From assembly GCF_003259615.1 (NCBI RefSeq), contig NZ_QLLR01000034.1, positions 1 through 60,392 of the forward strand: DNA of 60,392 bases, given 5' to 3'. The translations under genes and the position numbers were made by a program. This document shows positions 52,199 through 60,392 of this stretch, piece after piece. The notes under the pieces are model-generated. The model did not search any database. It was not told the DNA's origin and saw only the letters and a program-made list of their open reading frames with translations. Every line of letters begins with the position of its first letter. The stretch's first letter is position 1. This stretch comes from Pedobacter cryoconitis (GTDB lineage: Bacteria > Bacteroidota > Bacteroidia > Sphingobacteriales > Sphingobacteriaceae).

Positions 52199-53485
52199 AT
52201 GACTTATTTAGAAACCCTGGACTACCTGTACAGCAGACTTCCAATGTTTACGCGTATCGGTGCAGCAGCAATGAAAAAGGATTTACACAACACGATTGTG
52301 ATGTGTGAAAACCTGGGAAACCCTCAGGATAAATTTAAGACCATACATGTCGGCGGTACAAATGGGAAAGGTTCGACCTCCCATATGCTGGCTGCTATTT
52401 TGCAGAAAGCTGGTTATAAAACCGGCTTATATACCTCCCCCCATTTAAAAGACTTCAGAGAAAGGATCAGGGTAAACGGCGAAATGATTACTGAAAGTTT
52501 CGTCACTGATTTTACCGCACAGGAAAAAGACCTGATTGAATCTATCAGCCCTTCTTTTTTCGAGGTAACTGTTGCGATGGCATTCGCTTACTTCGAAGCA
52601 GAAAAAGTAGACGTGGCTATTGTTGAAGTTGGCCTGGGCGGTAGAAAAGATTCGACGAATATCATTCATCCCGAGTTATCTGTCATTACGAATATCAGCT
52701 TCGACCACACCAATTTATTAGGCAACACACTGTTTGAAATTGCTGGTCAGAAAGCAGGGATTATCAAACCGGGCGTACCCGCTGTGATTGGAGAAAGACA
52801 AGAAGAAATTGCACAGGTATTTATAGATGAAGCTAAAGAAACAGTAAGTGAGCTGATTTTTGCCAATACAGGACTCCGTGTTCAGGATACCAAACGCGAA
52901 GGCAGACTGCTAAAAACATCAGTGTACAAAAAAGACACCTGCCTGTTTAAAGATCTTGTACTGGATCTGAGCGGATTCTATCAGCTAAAGAACGTATTAA
53001 CAGTCATACAATCCGTATTAACTTTAAATCAGCATGGCTTTGATATTTCTGATGAAGCCGTATACAACGGTCTGGCCCATACCGTTGAAATTACTGGTTT
53101 ACAAGGCAGATGGCAGACCATTCAGGAAAACCCATTAGTAATTTGTGATACCGGGCATAATATTGCAGGTATACAGGAAGTACTGGAAAACATCCATGCC
53201 ACCGAATATCACAACCTACATATCGTAATCGGGATGCTGGGCGATAAAGATGTGACCAGTGTATTGGAAATGCTGCCTGTAAATGCAAAATACTACTTCT
53301 GTCAGCCCGATCTGGAACGCGCCATGCCCGCACATGAATTAGCAGAACAAGCGGCAAAATTTATGTTACAAGGCCCTGTTTTCGAAACGGTAACGTTAGC
53401 TTTGAATGCAGCTAAAGCGAATGCTGAAACCGATGATCTGATTTTTGTTGGCGGAAGTACATTCGTAGTAGCGGAAGTTCTTTAA
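52199..53485 (+). CDS. folC: Folylpolyglutamate/dihydrofolate synthase
   Basis: A 428-residue Mur-ligase-fold enzyme that adds glutamate to dihydropteroate or folates. The P-loop GTNGKGSTSHMLAAIL, YTSPHLKDFRERIRVNG, the central VGLGGRKDSTNI and SFDHTNLLGNTLFEIAGQKAGI, and the C-terminal DTGHNIAG are diagnostic. It starts 45 bp after the tonB-like gene with its own -7 element, so its link to the envelope cluster is probably positional. Confidence 0.95.
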   Translation: MTYLETLDYLYSRLPMFTRIGAAAMKKDLHNTIVMCENLGNPQDKFKTIHVGGTNGKGSTSHMLAAILQKAGYKTGLYTSPHLKDFRERIRVNGEMITESFVTDFTAQEKDLIESISPSFFEVTVAMAFAYFEAEKVDVAIVEVGLGGRKDSTNIIHPELSVITNISFDHTNLLGNTLFEIAGQKAGIIKPGVPAVIGERQEEIAQVFIDEAKETVSELIFANTGLRVQDTKREGRLLKTSVYKKDTCLFKDLVLDLSGFYQLKNVLTVIQSVLTLNQHGFDISDEAVYNGLAHTVEITGLQGRWQTIQENPLVICDTGHNIAGIQEVLENIHATEYHNLHIVIGMLGDKDVTSVLEMLPVNAKYYFCQPDLERAMPAHELAEQAAKFMLQGPVFETVTLALNAAKANAETDDLIFVGGSTFVVAEVL

Positions 53486-53535
53486 AGCTTATTCAAGCTT
53501 CATAACCTTACTAAATAATGTAATAGATATACCTG

Positions 53536-55194
53536 ATGAAGAAAACGTACCTGTTATTCACTGCACTTTGTTGTTTGTGCACAGTGACTTTAGCACAAAA
53601 AAAAACAAAGAGCGCGGGAACTTATCCTGCAACCATTGACCGACCTAAACTCGTGATCGGATTAGTTGTCGATCAAATGCGCTGGGATTACCTTTACCGT
53701 TACTATGACAGATATTCAAACGGAGGTTTCAAACGTCTGATCAATGACGGATTTTCAGCTGAAAACACATTTATCCCTTATACCCCTACTTATACAGCCG
53801 TTGGACACTCCAGTATCTATACAGGTTCTGTACCCGCAATTACCGGAATTGTTGGTAATGACTGGTATGATCCGCAATTGAGAAGGAACGTTTACTGTAC
53901 AGAAGATACAACTGTAGTTTCTGTAGGCTCAACTACCAGGGCAGGGATGATGTCGCCTAAAAATTTACTAAGCAGTACTATTACAGATGAACTGCGCCTG
54001 GCTACAAACTTCAAAGGTAAAGTAATCGGTATCTCTTTAAAAGACCGCGGATCAATCCTGCCAGCTGGCCATACGCCAAACGGTGCTTACTGGTACGACG
54101 GACAAACCGGCGACTGGATTACCAGTACTTATTATATGTCTCAGCTTCCAGCCTGGGTACAAGATTATAATAAGCTGAAAATGGCCAATAAATATTATGA
54201 GCAGAACTGGAATACGCTTTATCCTATTGAAAGCTATACACAAAGCACAGCCGATAATAAAGACTACGAAGGCAAAACCAGAGGAGAAGCAACACCAACT
54301 TTCCCACACCCTTTAAAACTTTATGCAGGGAAAAACTATGACATGATCAGAAGTACTCCTTACGGAAATACAATTACACTTGACCTTGCAAAAGTAGCCA
54401 TCAAAGCAGAAGAGCTGGGTCAGGATAACATTACAGATTTCTTAGCGGTAAGCTGCTCTTCGACTGATTACATCGGTCACCAGTACGGTCCTAATTCAAT
54501 CGAAGCAGAAGATACTTACCTGCGATTAGACAAAGATTTGGAAGACTTCTTCAATTACCTGGATAAAACTGTAGGCAAAGGAAATTATCTTTTATTCCTT
54601 TCGGCAGATCACGGCGCAGCACACGTTCCCGGATTTATGAAAGAGAATAAACTTCCTGGTGGCGTGGTAGACAATAAAGCTATTGTAGCCAGCCTGAACA
54701 CCTATCTGGAAAGCAGATTTAAGATTAAAAAACCTGTGTTGTTAGCGATGAACAATCAGATTATCTTTAACCATGACAACCCGGATTTCAAGCAGGTTGA
54801 TTTCACAGCGATGAAATCTGCTTCAATTGAATACTTAAGAACACAGGAAGGGTTTGCTGATGCAGTAGATTTAGCCCGTATTTCGGAAAGTACATTGACC
54901 GCTATACAAAAACAAATGATTACCAACGGATACAATGCCCGTCGCAGCGGAGATATTTATTTCATTTTACAACCAAACTGGTTTGATGGTGGAAAAACAG
55001 GAACTACACATGGAGCCTGGAATCCATACGATGCCCATATTCCGCTTGTTTTTATGGGATGGAATGTTAAGCCCGGTAAAACCAATCAAACACATCACAT
55101 GACAGATATTGCAGCTACTATAGCAGCAATGCTTCATATTCAAATGCCGAGCGGCTGTGTAGGGGAACCTATTACAGAGCTTACGCACCAATAA
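53536..55194 (+). CDS. PafA-type alkaline phosphatase
   Basis: A 552-residue exported phosphatase. The signal peptide ends TLAQ; the first metal aspartate is in LVIGLVVDQMRWDYLYRY, the nucleophile is most likely Thr87 in YTPTYTAVGHSSIYTG (PafA enzymes use threonine), and LFLSADHGAAHVPGF and TTHGAWNPYDAHIPLVFMG supply later metal ligands. PafA enzymes hydrolyse phosphate monoesters without phosphate repression. The gene ends in a structured 3' region. Confidence 0.9.
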   Translation: MKKTYLLFTALCCLCTVTLAQKKTKSAGTYPATIDRPKLVIGLVVDQMRWDYLYRYYDRYSNGGFKRLINDGFSAENTFIPYTPTYTAVGHSSIYTGSVPAITGIVGNDWYDPQLRRNVYCTEDTTVVSVGSTTRAGMMSPKNLLSSTITDELRLATNFKGKVIGISLKDRGSILPAGHTPNGAYWYDGQTGDWITSTYYMSQLPAWVQDYNKLKMANKYYEQNWNTLYPIESYTQSTADNKDYEGKTRGEATPTFPHPLKLYAGKNYDMIRSTPYGNTITLDLAKVAIKAEELGQDNITDFLAVSCSSTDYIGHQYGPNSIEAEDTYLRLDKDLEDFFNYLDKTVGKGNYLLFLSADHGAAHVPGFMKENKLPGGVVDNKAIVASLNTYLESRFKIKKPVLLAMNNQIIFNHDNPDFKQVDFTAMKSASIEYLRTQEGFADAVDLARISESTLTAIQKQMITNGYNARRSGDIYFILQPNWFDGGKTGTTHGAWNPYDAHIPLVFMGWNVKPGKTNQTHHMTDIAATIAAMLHIQMPSGCVGEPITELTHQ

Positions 55195-55200
55195 AATAAC

Positions 55201-55268
55201 AAGACAAACGCTCTCCGTACTCATAATTTGAAAAAATTGTGTAAGTCCAGACAGGGTTTGTCTTTTTT
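55201..55268 (+). terminator. Structured terminator after the pafA-type gene
   Basis: AAGACAAAC pairs with GTTTGTCTT across a loop of about 46 nt, followed by TTTTT. Inside, CATAATTT and AAATTGTG close a GAAA tetraloop. It may be a terminator with an extra internal stem, or the 3' end of a small RNA. Confidence 0.5.
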
Positions 55269-55385
55269 TATGCCTTATGTTTTTTAAAAATTACGCAATC
55301 AGTAGTTATATATTATTTTGACTTTCAATAATCAAACTTGCTATATAGTTTTTATTAACTTTACTGACCAAATATAATTTCTTCA

Positions 55386-58300
55386 ATGGAACCAATTAAG
55401 AGCTACGTACCCAAAAATAAAATTCGTTTTGTAACAGCAGCGGCCCTTTTCGACGGACACGATGCCACTATAAATATCATGCGCCGTATTCTGCAATCTT
55501 CAGGAGCGGAAGTTATTCACCTCGGTCACAACAGATCTGTAGAGGAAGTTGTCAATTGTGCGATTCAGGAAGATGTACAAGGTATAGCCATGACCTCCTA
55601 CCAGGGCGGACACCTTGAATATTTCAAATACATGTATGACCTGCTTCAGGAAAAAGGAGCTACAAAAATCAAAATATTTGCAGGTGGTGGTGGTGTAATT
55701 TTACCGGTTGAAATTGCCGAATTACAAGCTTACGGGATTACCCGGATTTACTCTCCTGATGATGGCCGGACCATGGGCTTACAGGGCATGATCAATAACA
55801 TGCTGGAGCAAACTGATTTTATCACGACCAGATCAATTACGAATGAACTGGAAATGATCCCCCGAAAAGAGGTCAGAAGTATTGCTTCTGCAATTACAGT
55901 TGCAGAAAATGATCCTGCAGGTGCACAAGCATTCGTGAATGAACTGAAAGTACTGACCAGTAAAAGTCAGGCTCCGGTTTTGGGGATTACCGGTACAGGT
56001 GGTTCCGGAAAGTCTTCGCTGGTAGATGAACTGGTGAGGCGTTTCCTGATGGAAGTCAAGGACAAAACACTGGCAATTATCTCTGTTGACCCTTCAAAGA
56101 GAAAAACAGGCGGCGCATTGTTAGGTGACCGGATCAGGATGAATGCGATTAATAATCCAAGAATTTATATGCGTTCGCTGGCTACAAGACAAGCGAATTT
56201 AGCTTTGTCTGTCAATGTGCAGGAAAGTATCGACATCTGTAAAGCTGCCGGTTATGATATGATTATTGTCGAAACCTCAGGTATTGGTCAGTCAGATACA
56301 GAAATTACAGAGCATTGCGACGTTTCCCTATATGTAATGACCCCGGAATTTGGTGCGGCAACACAACTGGAGAAAATCGACATGCTTGATTTTGCTGATT
56401 TAGTAGCGATCAATAAGTTTGATAAACGCGGAGCCTTAGATGCTTTACGCGATGTCCGCAAACAATACAAAAGAAATCATAACCTGTTTGATGCCAAAGA
56501 TGATACCATTCCGGTATTTGGTACAATGGCTTCTCAATTCAATGATCCTGGAATGAATAACCTGTTTACTGCGCTGATGGCGAAGATCAAAGAACGCACA
56601 GGAACAGATTTCAAAGCAAGGATGCTGATGACAGCAGGTCAGTCGGAGAAAATCTATATCATTCCACCAGACCGTTCCAGATACCTTGCCGAAATTGCAG
56701 AATCAAGCCAGGCTTACAATGAATGGGTTGACCTTCAAAGTGGTATCGCCAGAAAACTTTATCAGCTAAGTGGCGTACTGGAGCTTTGTGAAGACGAAAA
56801 GTCTGCAAAGAGTGTGGAAGCTGCAGTTTCCTTAAAAACGTCTCTGAAGGACATCTATAATCACTTAGAAGAACAATTAGATGGACAATGCCGCAGATTA
56901 TTGCGAGAATGGCCAGAAACAATTCAAAAATATAAAGAAGAGTACTTTGTTTATAAAGTCAGGGATAAGGAAATTAAACAACCTTTATTCTATGAATCTT
57001 TATCACAGCTTAAAATACCAAAAGTTTCGCTGCCAAGATATAAAGACTGGGGAGACATCCTGCGCTGGTTATTGACAGAAAATGTACCGGGCGAATTCCC
57101 TTATGCAGCAGGCGTATTTCCACTGAAACGTGACGGAGAAGATCCAACAAGAATGTTTGCCGGAGAAGGCGGGCCGGAAAGAACCAACAAGCGTTTCCAT
57201 TATGTATCCATGGGACAGCCTGCACACCGTTTATCGACTGCATTTGACTCGGTAACCCTATATGGTGAAGATCCGCATATCAGACCAGATATTTATGGTA
57301 AAATAGGGAATTCAGGTGTGAGTATTGCGACACTGGATGATGCGAAGAAATTATATTCAGGTTTCGATCTGTGTGCTTCTTCCACTTCAGTTTCCATGAC
57401 AATCAACGGCCCTGCTCCTATGTTATTAGGCTTTTTTATGAATGTGGCTATTGATCAGCAATGTGAGAAATACATTATTGAACACGAGCTTTTAGATGAG
57501 GTTAAAGAGAAGATAGCTCAGCTCTATAAGGAAAAGAAAACTAAAAAACCAGTTTACAGTGGCGCTTTACCAGAAGGTAATAACGGACTTGGTTTATTAC
57601 TGCTGGGCGTAACCGGCGACCAGGTTTTACCAGCTGATGTTTATGCTAAAATTCGTGCCTATGCCATCAGTACTGTTCGTGGTACAGTACAGGCAGATAT
57701 TCTTAAAGAAGACCAGGCACAAAATACCTGTATCTTCTCTACAGAGTTTGCACTGAGAATGATGGGTGATATTCAGAAGTATTTCATTGATGAAAAAGTA
57801 AGAAACTTCTATTCTGTTTCCATATCAGGTTATCATATTGCTGAAGCGGGTGCGAATCCAATTTCACAACTGGCTTTTACCTTAAGTAATGGATTTACTT
57901 TTGTAGAATACTACCTGAGCAGAGGCATGCACATTGATGATTTTGCACCTAACTTATCTTTCTTCTTCTCTAACGGAATAGATCCTGAATATGCGGTAAT
58001 AGGCCGTGTAGCCAGACGTATCTGGGCAAAAGCGATCAAGAACAAGTATAAAGGAAATGACCGTTCACAGAAGCTTAAATATCATATTCAGACTTCAGGC
58101 AGATCCTTACATGCACAGGAAATTGATTTCAATGACATCAGGACTACCCTGCAGGCCTTATATGCGATCTATGACAACTGTAATTCACTGCATACCAACG
58201 CTTATGATGAGGCTATTACCACACCAACGGAAGATTCAGTAAGAAGGGCCATGGCGATTCAGCTGATTATCAACAGAGAATTGGGATTAGCCAAAAATGA

Positions 58301-58778
58301 AAATCCATTACAGGGTGCTTTTATCATCGAAGACTTAACAGATCTGGTAGAGGAAGCCGTATTGGCTGAATTTAAGAGAATCAATGACCGCGGTGGTGTT
58401 TTAGGTGCAATGGAAACGATGTACCAGCGTGGTAAAATACAGGAAGAAAGCTTGTATTATGAAACCCTGAAACATAACGGAGAGTATCCGATTGTAGGCG
58501 TAAATACATTTTTAAATAAGAATGGTTCACCAACAGTAGTTCCCGGCGAAATTATCCGTGCAACAGAAGAAGAGAAACAATTTCAGATTGCTGCTTTGGA
58601 TGAATTCCAGAAAAGAAACGCTGACCATACAGTAGCGGCATTAAAGGAATTGCAGAAAATAGCTATTACCGGAGGAAATACCTTTGAAGCTTTAATGGAA
58701 GCTTGTAAAATCTGTTCTCTTGGGCAGATTTCCAATGCCTTATATGAGGTAGGCGGACAGTACAGAAGGAATATGTAA
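55386..58778 (+). CDS. icmF: Fused isobutyryl-CoA mutase (IcmF)
   Basis: A 1130-residue fusion: an N-terminal B12-binding domain (about 1-140, Asp23 and His25 in FDGHDATIN), a MeaB-like G-protein chaperone (P-loop GTGGSGKSS near 203), a linker, and the mutase barrel (about 550-1130). In the active-site segment FPYAAGVFPLKRD, Phe578 replaces the tyrosine found in methylmalonyl-CoA mutase, which points to isobutyryl/butyryl-CoA interconversion. The fused chaperone loads adenosylcobalamin. No B12 riboswitch is visible upstream, and the gene stands alone. Confidence 0.9.
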   Translation: MEPIKSYVPKNKIRFVTAAALFDGHDATINIMRRILQSSGAEVIHLGHNRSVEEVVNCAIQEDVQGIAMTSYQGGHLEYFKYMYDLLQEKGATKIKIFAGGGGVILPVEIAELQAYGITRIYSPDDGRTMGLQGMINNMLEQTDFITTRSITNELEMIPRKEVRSIASAITVAENDPAGAQAFVNELKVLTSKSQAPVLGITGTGGSGKSSLVDELVRRFLMEVKDKTLAIISVDPSKRKTGGALLGDRIRMNAINNPRIYMRSLATRQANLALSVNVQESIDICKAAGYDMIIVETSGIGQSDTEITEHCDVSLYVMTPEFGAATQLEKIDMLDFADLVAINKFDKRGALDALRDVRKQYKRNHNLFDAKDDTIPVFGTMASQFNDPGMNNLFTALMAKIKERTGTDFKARMLMTAGQSEKIYIIPPDRSRYLAEIAESSQAYNEWVDLQSGIARKLYQLSGVLELCEDEKSAKSVEAAVSLKTSLKDIYNHLEEQLDGQCRRLLREWPETIQKYKEEYFVYKVRDKEIKQPLFYESLSQLKIPKVSLPRYKDWGDILRWLLTENVPGEFPYAAGVFPLKRDGEDPTRMFAGEGGPERTNKRFHYVSMGQPAHRLSTAFDSVTLYGEDPHIRPDIYGKIGNSGVSIATLDDAKKLYSGFDLCASSTSVSMTINGPAPMLLGFFMNVAIDQQCEKYIIEHELLDEVKEKIAQLYKEKKTKKPVYSGALPEGNNGLGLLLLGVTGDQVLPADVYAKIRAYAISTVRGTVQADILKEDQAQNTCIFSTEFALRMMGDIQKYFIDEKVRNFYSVSISGYHIAEAGANPISQLAFTLSNGFTFVEYYLSRGMHIDDFAPNLSFFFSNGIDPEYAVIGRVARRIWAKAIKNKYKGNDRSQKLKYHIQTSGRSLHAQEIDFNDIRTTLQALYAIYDNCNSLHTNAYDEAITTPTEDSVRRAMAIQLIINRELGLAKNENPLQGAFIIEDLTDLVEEAVLAEFKRINDRGGVLGAMETMYQRGKIQEESLYYETLKHNGEYPIVGVNTFLNKNGSPTVVPGEIIRATEEEKQFQIAALDEFQKRNADHTVAALKELQKIAITGGNTFEALMEACKICSLGQISNALYEVGGQYRRNM

Positions 58779-58795
58779 CTTTATGCACCGCACTG

Positions 58796-58842
58796 TATAA
58801 CAAGAAAGGCCCGGATAAATTATCCGGGCCTTTCTTGTTATA
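58796..58842. terminator. Perfect 23-bp palindrome, bidirectional terminator
   Basis: Arms of 23 bp (58796-58818 and 58820-58842) separated by one base, including AAAGGCCCGGATAA and its complement. It lies between the convergent icmF and acyl-ACP desaturase genes. The arms are longer than a usual terminator and T-runs are short. Confidence 0.75.
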
Positions 58843-58894
58843 AGACGTTCTTCTATGGTTAGTATCAGAGTTGTTCTTTTCTATTTATGTTGTA

Positions 58895-59875
58895 TTAAGC
58901 GTGTATCCAGCTGAATTTATATTCCATTGTAGGAGTTTTCATTCTTTCTGCAACACGTAATAAGCGGCTTGGCAGAGCCATGATATAATCACGGGCTTTT
59001 TCACCAGCCTCATTCAGATCCTGCATACTTTCTATCTTCCACTCTACGATAAGTTGTTGCATGATCTCTACATAATCAACTGCTGTATATACACCTAAGC
59101 GTTGTGCAGCATCAGTAAAGTGACCGAATGTTTGCCCCATTTTCATCCCCATTTCTCTTAAAAAGTGAGCAGGCATAACAATCTTCATACGCATCATATC
59201 TTCAAAAGCAATCATAGCTTCATTAGGATCTACTTCAAAAATCTTAGACATAAAATCCTTGTAAGCTTTAGCATGTCTTGCTTCATCAGAGGCAATTACA
59301 CCACAGATTTTAGAAAGTAAAGGATCTCCGTCTTTTTTAGCTAAAGAAGCTACTCTACGGTGAGATACATTAGTTGCAAGCTCCTGGAAACTTGTATAAA
59401 TGAAGTTACGGTAAGGATCATGGCCAGTACCAATGTCAAAACCGTCGGCAATAAGATATTGCGTAGAGATTTCCATTTGGCGCATATCAACACGACCTGA
59501 TAAATAAAGGTATCTATTTAACAAATCTCCATGCCTGTTTTCTTCAGCAGTCCAGTGGCGTACCCATTTCATCCAACCTCCTTGTTCATTTCTTGAAATA
59601 CCATCAACCATAGATAACCATGATTCGTATGTTGGTAACGCTTCTTCTGTAATAGTATCGCCAATTAGCACGGCAACCAGATCGTATGAAAGGTCATTTG
59701 CAGTTTCGCGAAGGGATTTTATATCTTGAATAAAAGTATCACTGGTAGAAACAGGCAAAAAATCAGTTGGCTGCCAATTTGTATCAATCGGTTTCAGGTA
59801 AGTATCCATCATATCAAGCATATACTGCTCAATGTGAAGCATTACTTCCCGTCTTTTTTCAGCAAAAAAACTCAT
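58895..59875 (-). CDS. Acyl-ACP desaturase
   Basis: A soluble di-iron enzyme of 326 residues that inserts a cis double bond into acyl-ACP. The two iron-binding motifs are EENRHG (111-116) and DEARH (197-201), both intact, in the family setting HWTAEENRHGDLLNRYLYLS and IASDEARHAKAYKDFM. Length is typical. It would make membrane fatty acids unsaturated under aerobic conditions. The gene is monocistronic and convergent with icmF. Confidence 0.93.
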   Translation of the reverse strand: MSFFAEKRREVMLHIEQYMLDMMDTYLKPIDTNWQPTDFLPVSTSDTFIQDIKSLRETANDLSYDLVAVLIGDTITEEALPTYESWLSMVDGISRNEQGGWMKWVRHWTAEENRHGDLLNRYLYLSGRVDMRQMEISTQYLIADGFDIGTGHDPYRNFIYTSFQELATNVSHRRVASLAKKDGDPLLSKICGVIASDEARHAKAYKDFMSKIFEVDPNEAMIAFEDMMRMKIVMPAHFLREMGMKMGQTFGHFTDAAQRLGVYTAVDYVEIMQQLIVEWKIESMQDLNEAGEKARDYIMALPSRLLRVAERMKTPTMEYKFSWIHA

Positions 59876-60120
59876 TATATGTGTGTTTTAGTTTAACACC
59901 AAAGATAACCAAAATTATTTCATAATGCCTTTCTGACAGCACTTAATAGCAGATTAAGCTTAAAAAATGTTCAGGTTTAGCGGCAAATTATTAAAGAATT
60001 TAATGGATCTGTTTATACAACGTATGAAAGGGTCAAATTGTTGCAGATTTTACTGGAATATCTACACGGTCAGGGAGTTAGGATTGCCTTTTTTTTAAAA
60101 AATAATGCCTGTAAACAAGA

Positions 60121-60146
60121 AAAGCCTGTAGTTTCCTACAGGCTTT
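60121..60146 (-). terminator. Terminator of the rRNA operon
   Basis: AAAGCCTGTAG and CTACAGGCTTT are perfect 11-bp arms with the 4-nt loop TTTC, just past the 3' end of the 5S gene, ending in a T-rich stretch on the minus strand. Confidence 0.75.
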
Positions 60147-60153
60147 CTTTAAG

Positions 60154-60265
<112 letters not shown>

Positions 60266-60392
60266 ATGTCTTTATCCAGCTTTTGTTATTCGCTTTTGAC
60301 AGCGTTTGCTCGATTGATATTGTAATTGTTTGTATCCCTGCTCTTGTTACTGCCAGCATTGCTGCCTGTCCAGTGGAACACAGTTCATCAAA

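Noticed and set aside
55195..55385. Possible cobalamin riboswitch before icmF
   Set aside because: The gap contains a terminator-like structure but no B12-box-like motif that I can recognise.

Overview
The window reads as a chromosomal segment of a Bacteroidota bacterium, most likely family Sphingobacteriaceae (Pedobacter-like). The evidence is a SusC/SusD pair with an ECF sigma/FecR module, promoters of the Bacteroidota type (TTTG about 20 bp before TAnnTTTG), DUF4294 and DUF4783 proteins, BshB1 (bacillithiol), a fused isobutyryl-CoA mutase, a PafA-type phosphatase, and membrane-tethered HU/SPOR and ExbBD-TonB genes. Genus assignment is inference.

Layout. (1) 1-6.7 kb is an AT-rich accessory region: the right end of an IS21-family element (IstB tail), an ORF that runs out of the IS end, a cysteine-rich protein, a VirE_N/BT4734 primase-like protein, several small unknown proteins, an XRE-type regulator and a tyrosine integrase at the junction with conserved chromosome. 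(2) 6.8-8.5 kb: lysine 6-aminotransferase plus a small membrane-anchored protein. (3) 8.8-16.6 kb, minus strand: ECF sigma, FecR, SusC, SusD, then a DUF218 protein behind a terminator, forming a nutrient-uptake locus without visible degradative enzymes. (4) 16.7-21.4 kb, minus strand: TlpA-like thioredoxin, an acyl-CoA dehydrogenase close to glutaryl-CoA dehydrogenase, BshB1, glutathione peroxidase and DUF4294. (5) 21.5-27 kb, plus strand: RelA/SpoT, a Fur-family regulator, PurA, PabB. (6) 27-29.8 kb, minus strand: M48 peptidase, PlsY, NadC, DUF4783. (7) 29.9-41.2 kb: GH29 fucosidase, GpmI, a lipoprotein, a TPR protein, Lon, LpxR-like protein, ArfB, Cmk, ribosomal protein S1. (8) 41.3-55.2 kb: DCC protein, PyrR-PyrB, then a long plus-strand run of a 1006-aa TPR protein, a plug-less TonB-receptor-like barrel, an HU/SPOR membrane protein, ExbB, ExbD, TonB and FolC, followed by a PafA-type phosphatase. 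(9) 55.4-60.4 kb: IcmF, acyl-ACP desaturase (minus strand), and the 5S rRNA end of a minus-strand rRNA operon whose 23S lies past the right edge.

Most genes after 6.8 kb are housekeeping and recognised with high confidence. The least explained parts are the three-gene unknown operon at 4.4-5.4 kb with a consensus promoter beside the integrase, an inverted pair of about 58-bp C6/G6-bounded repeats around the primase-like gene, the TPR/barrel/HU-SPOR/ExbBD-TonB cluster as a possible envelope-spanning machine, and a series of unusually long perfect palindromes between convergent genes.
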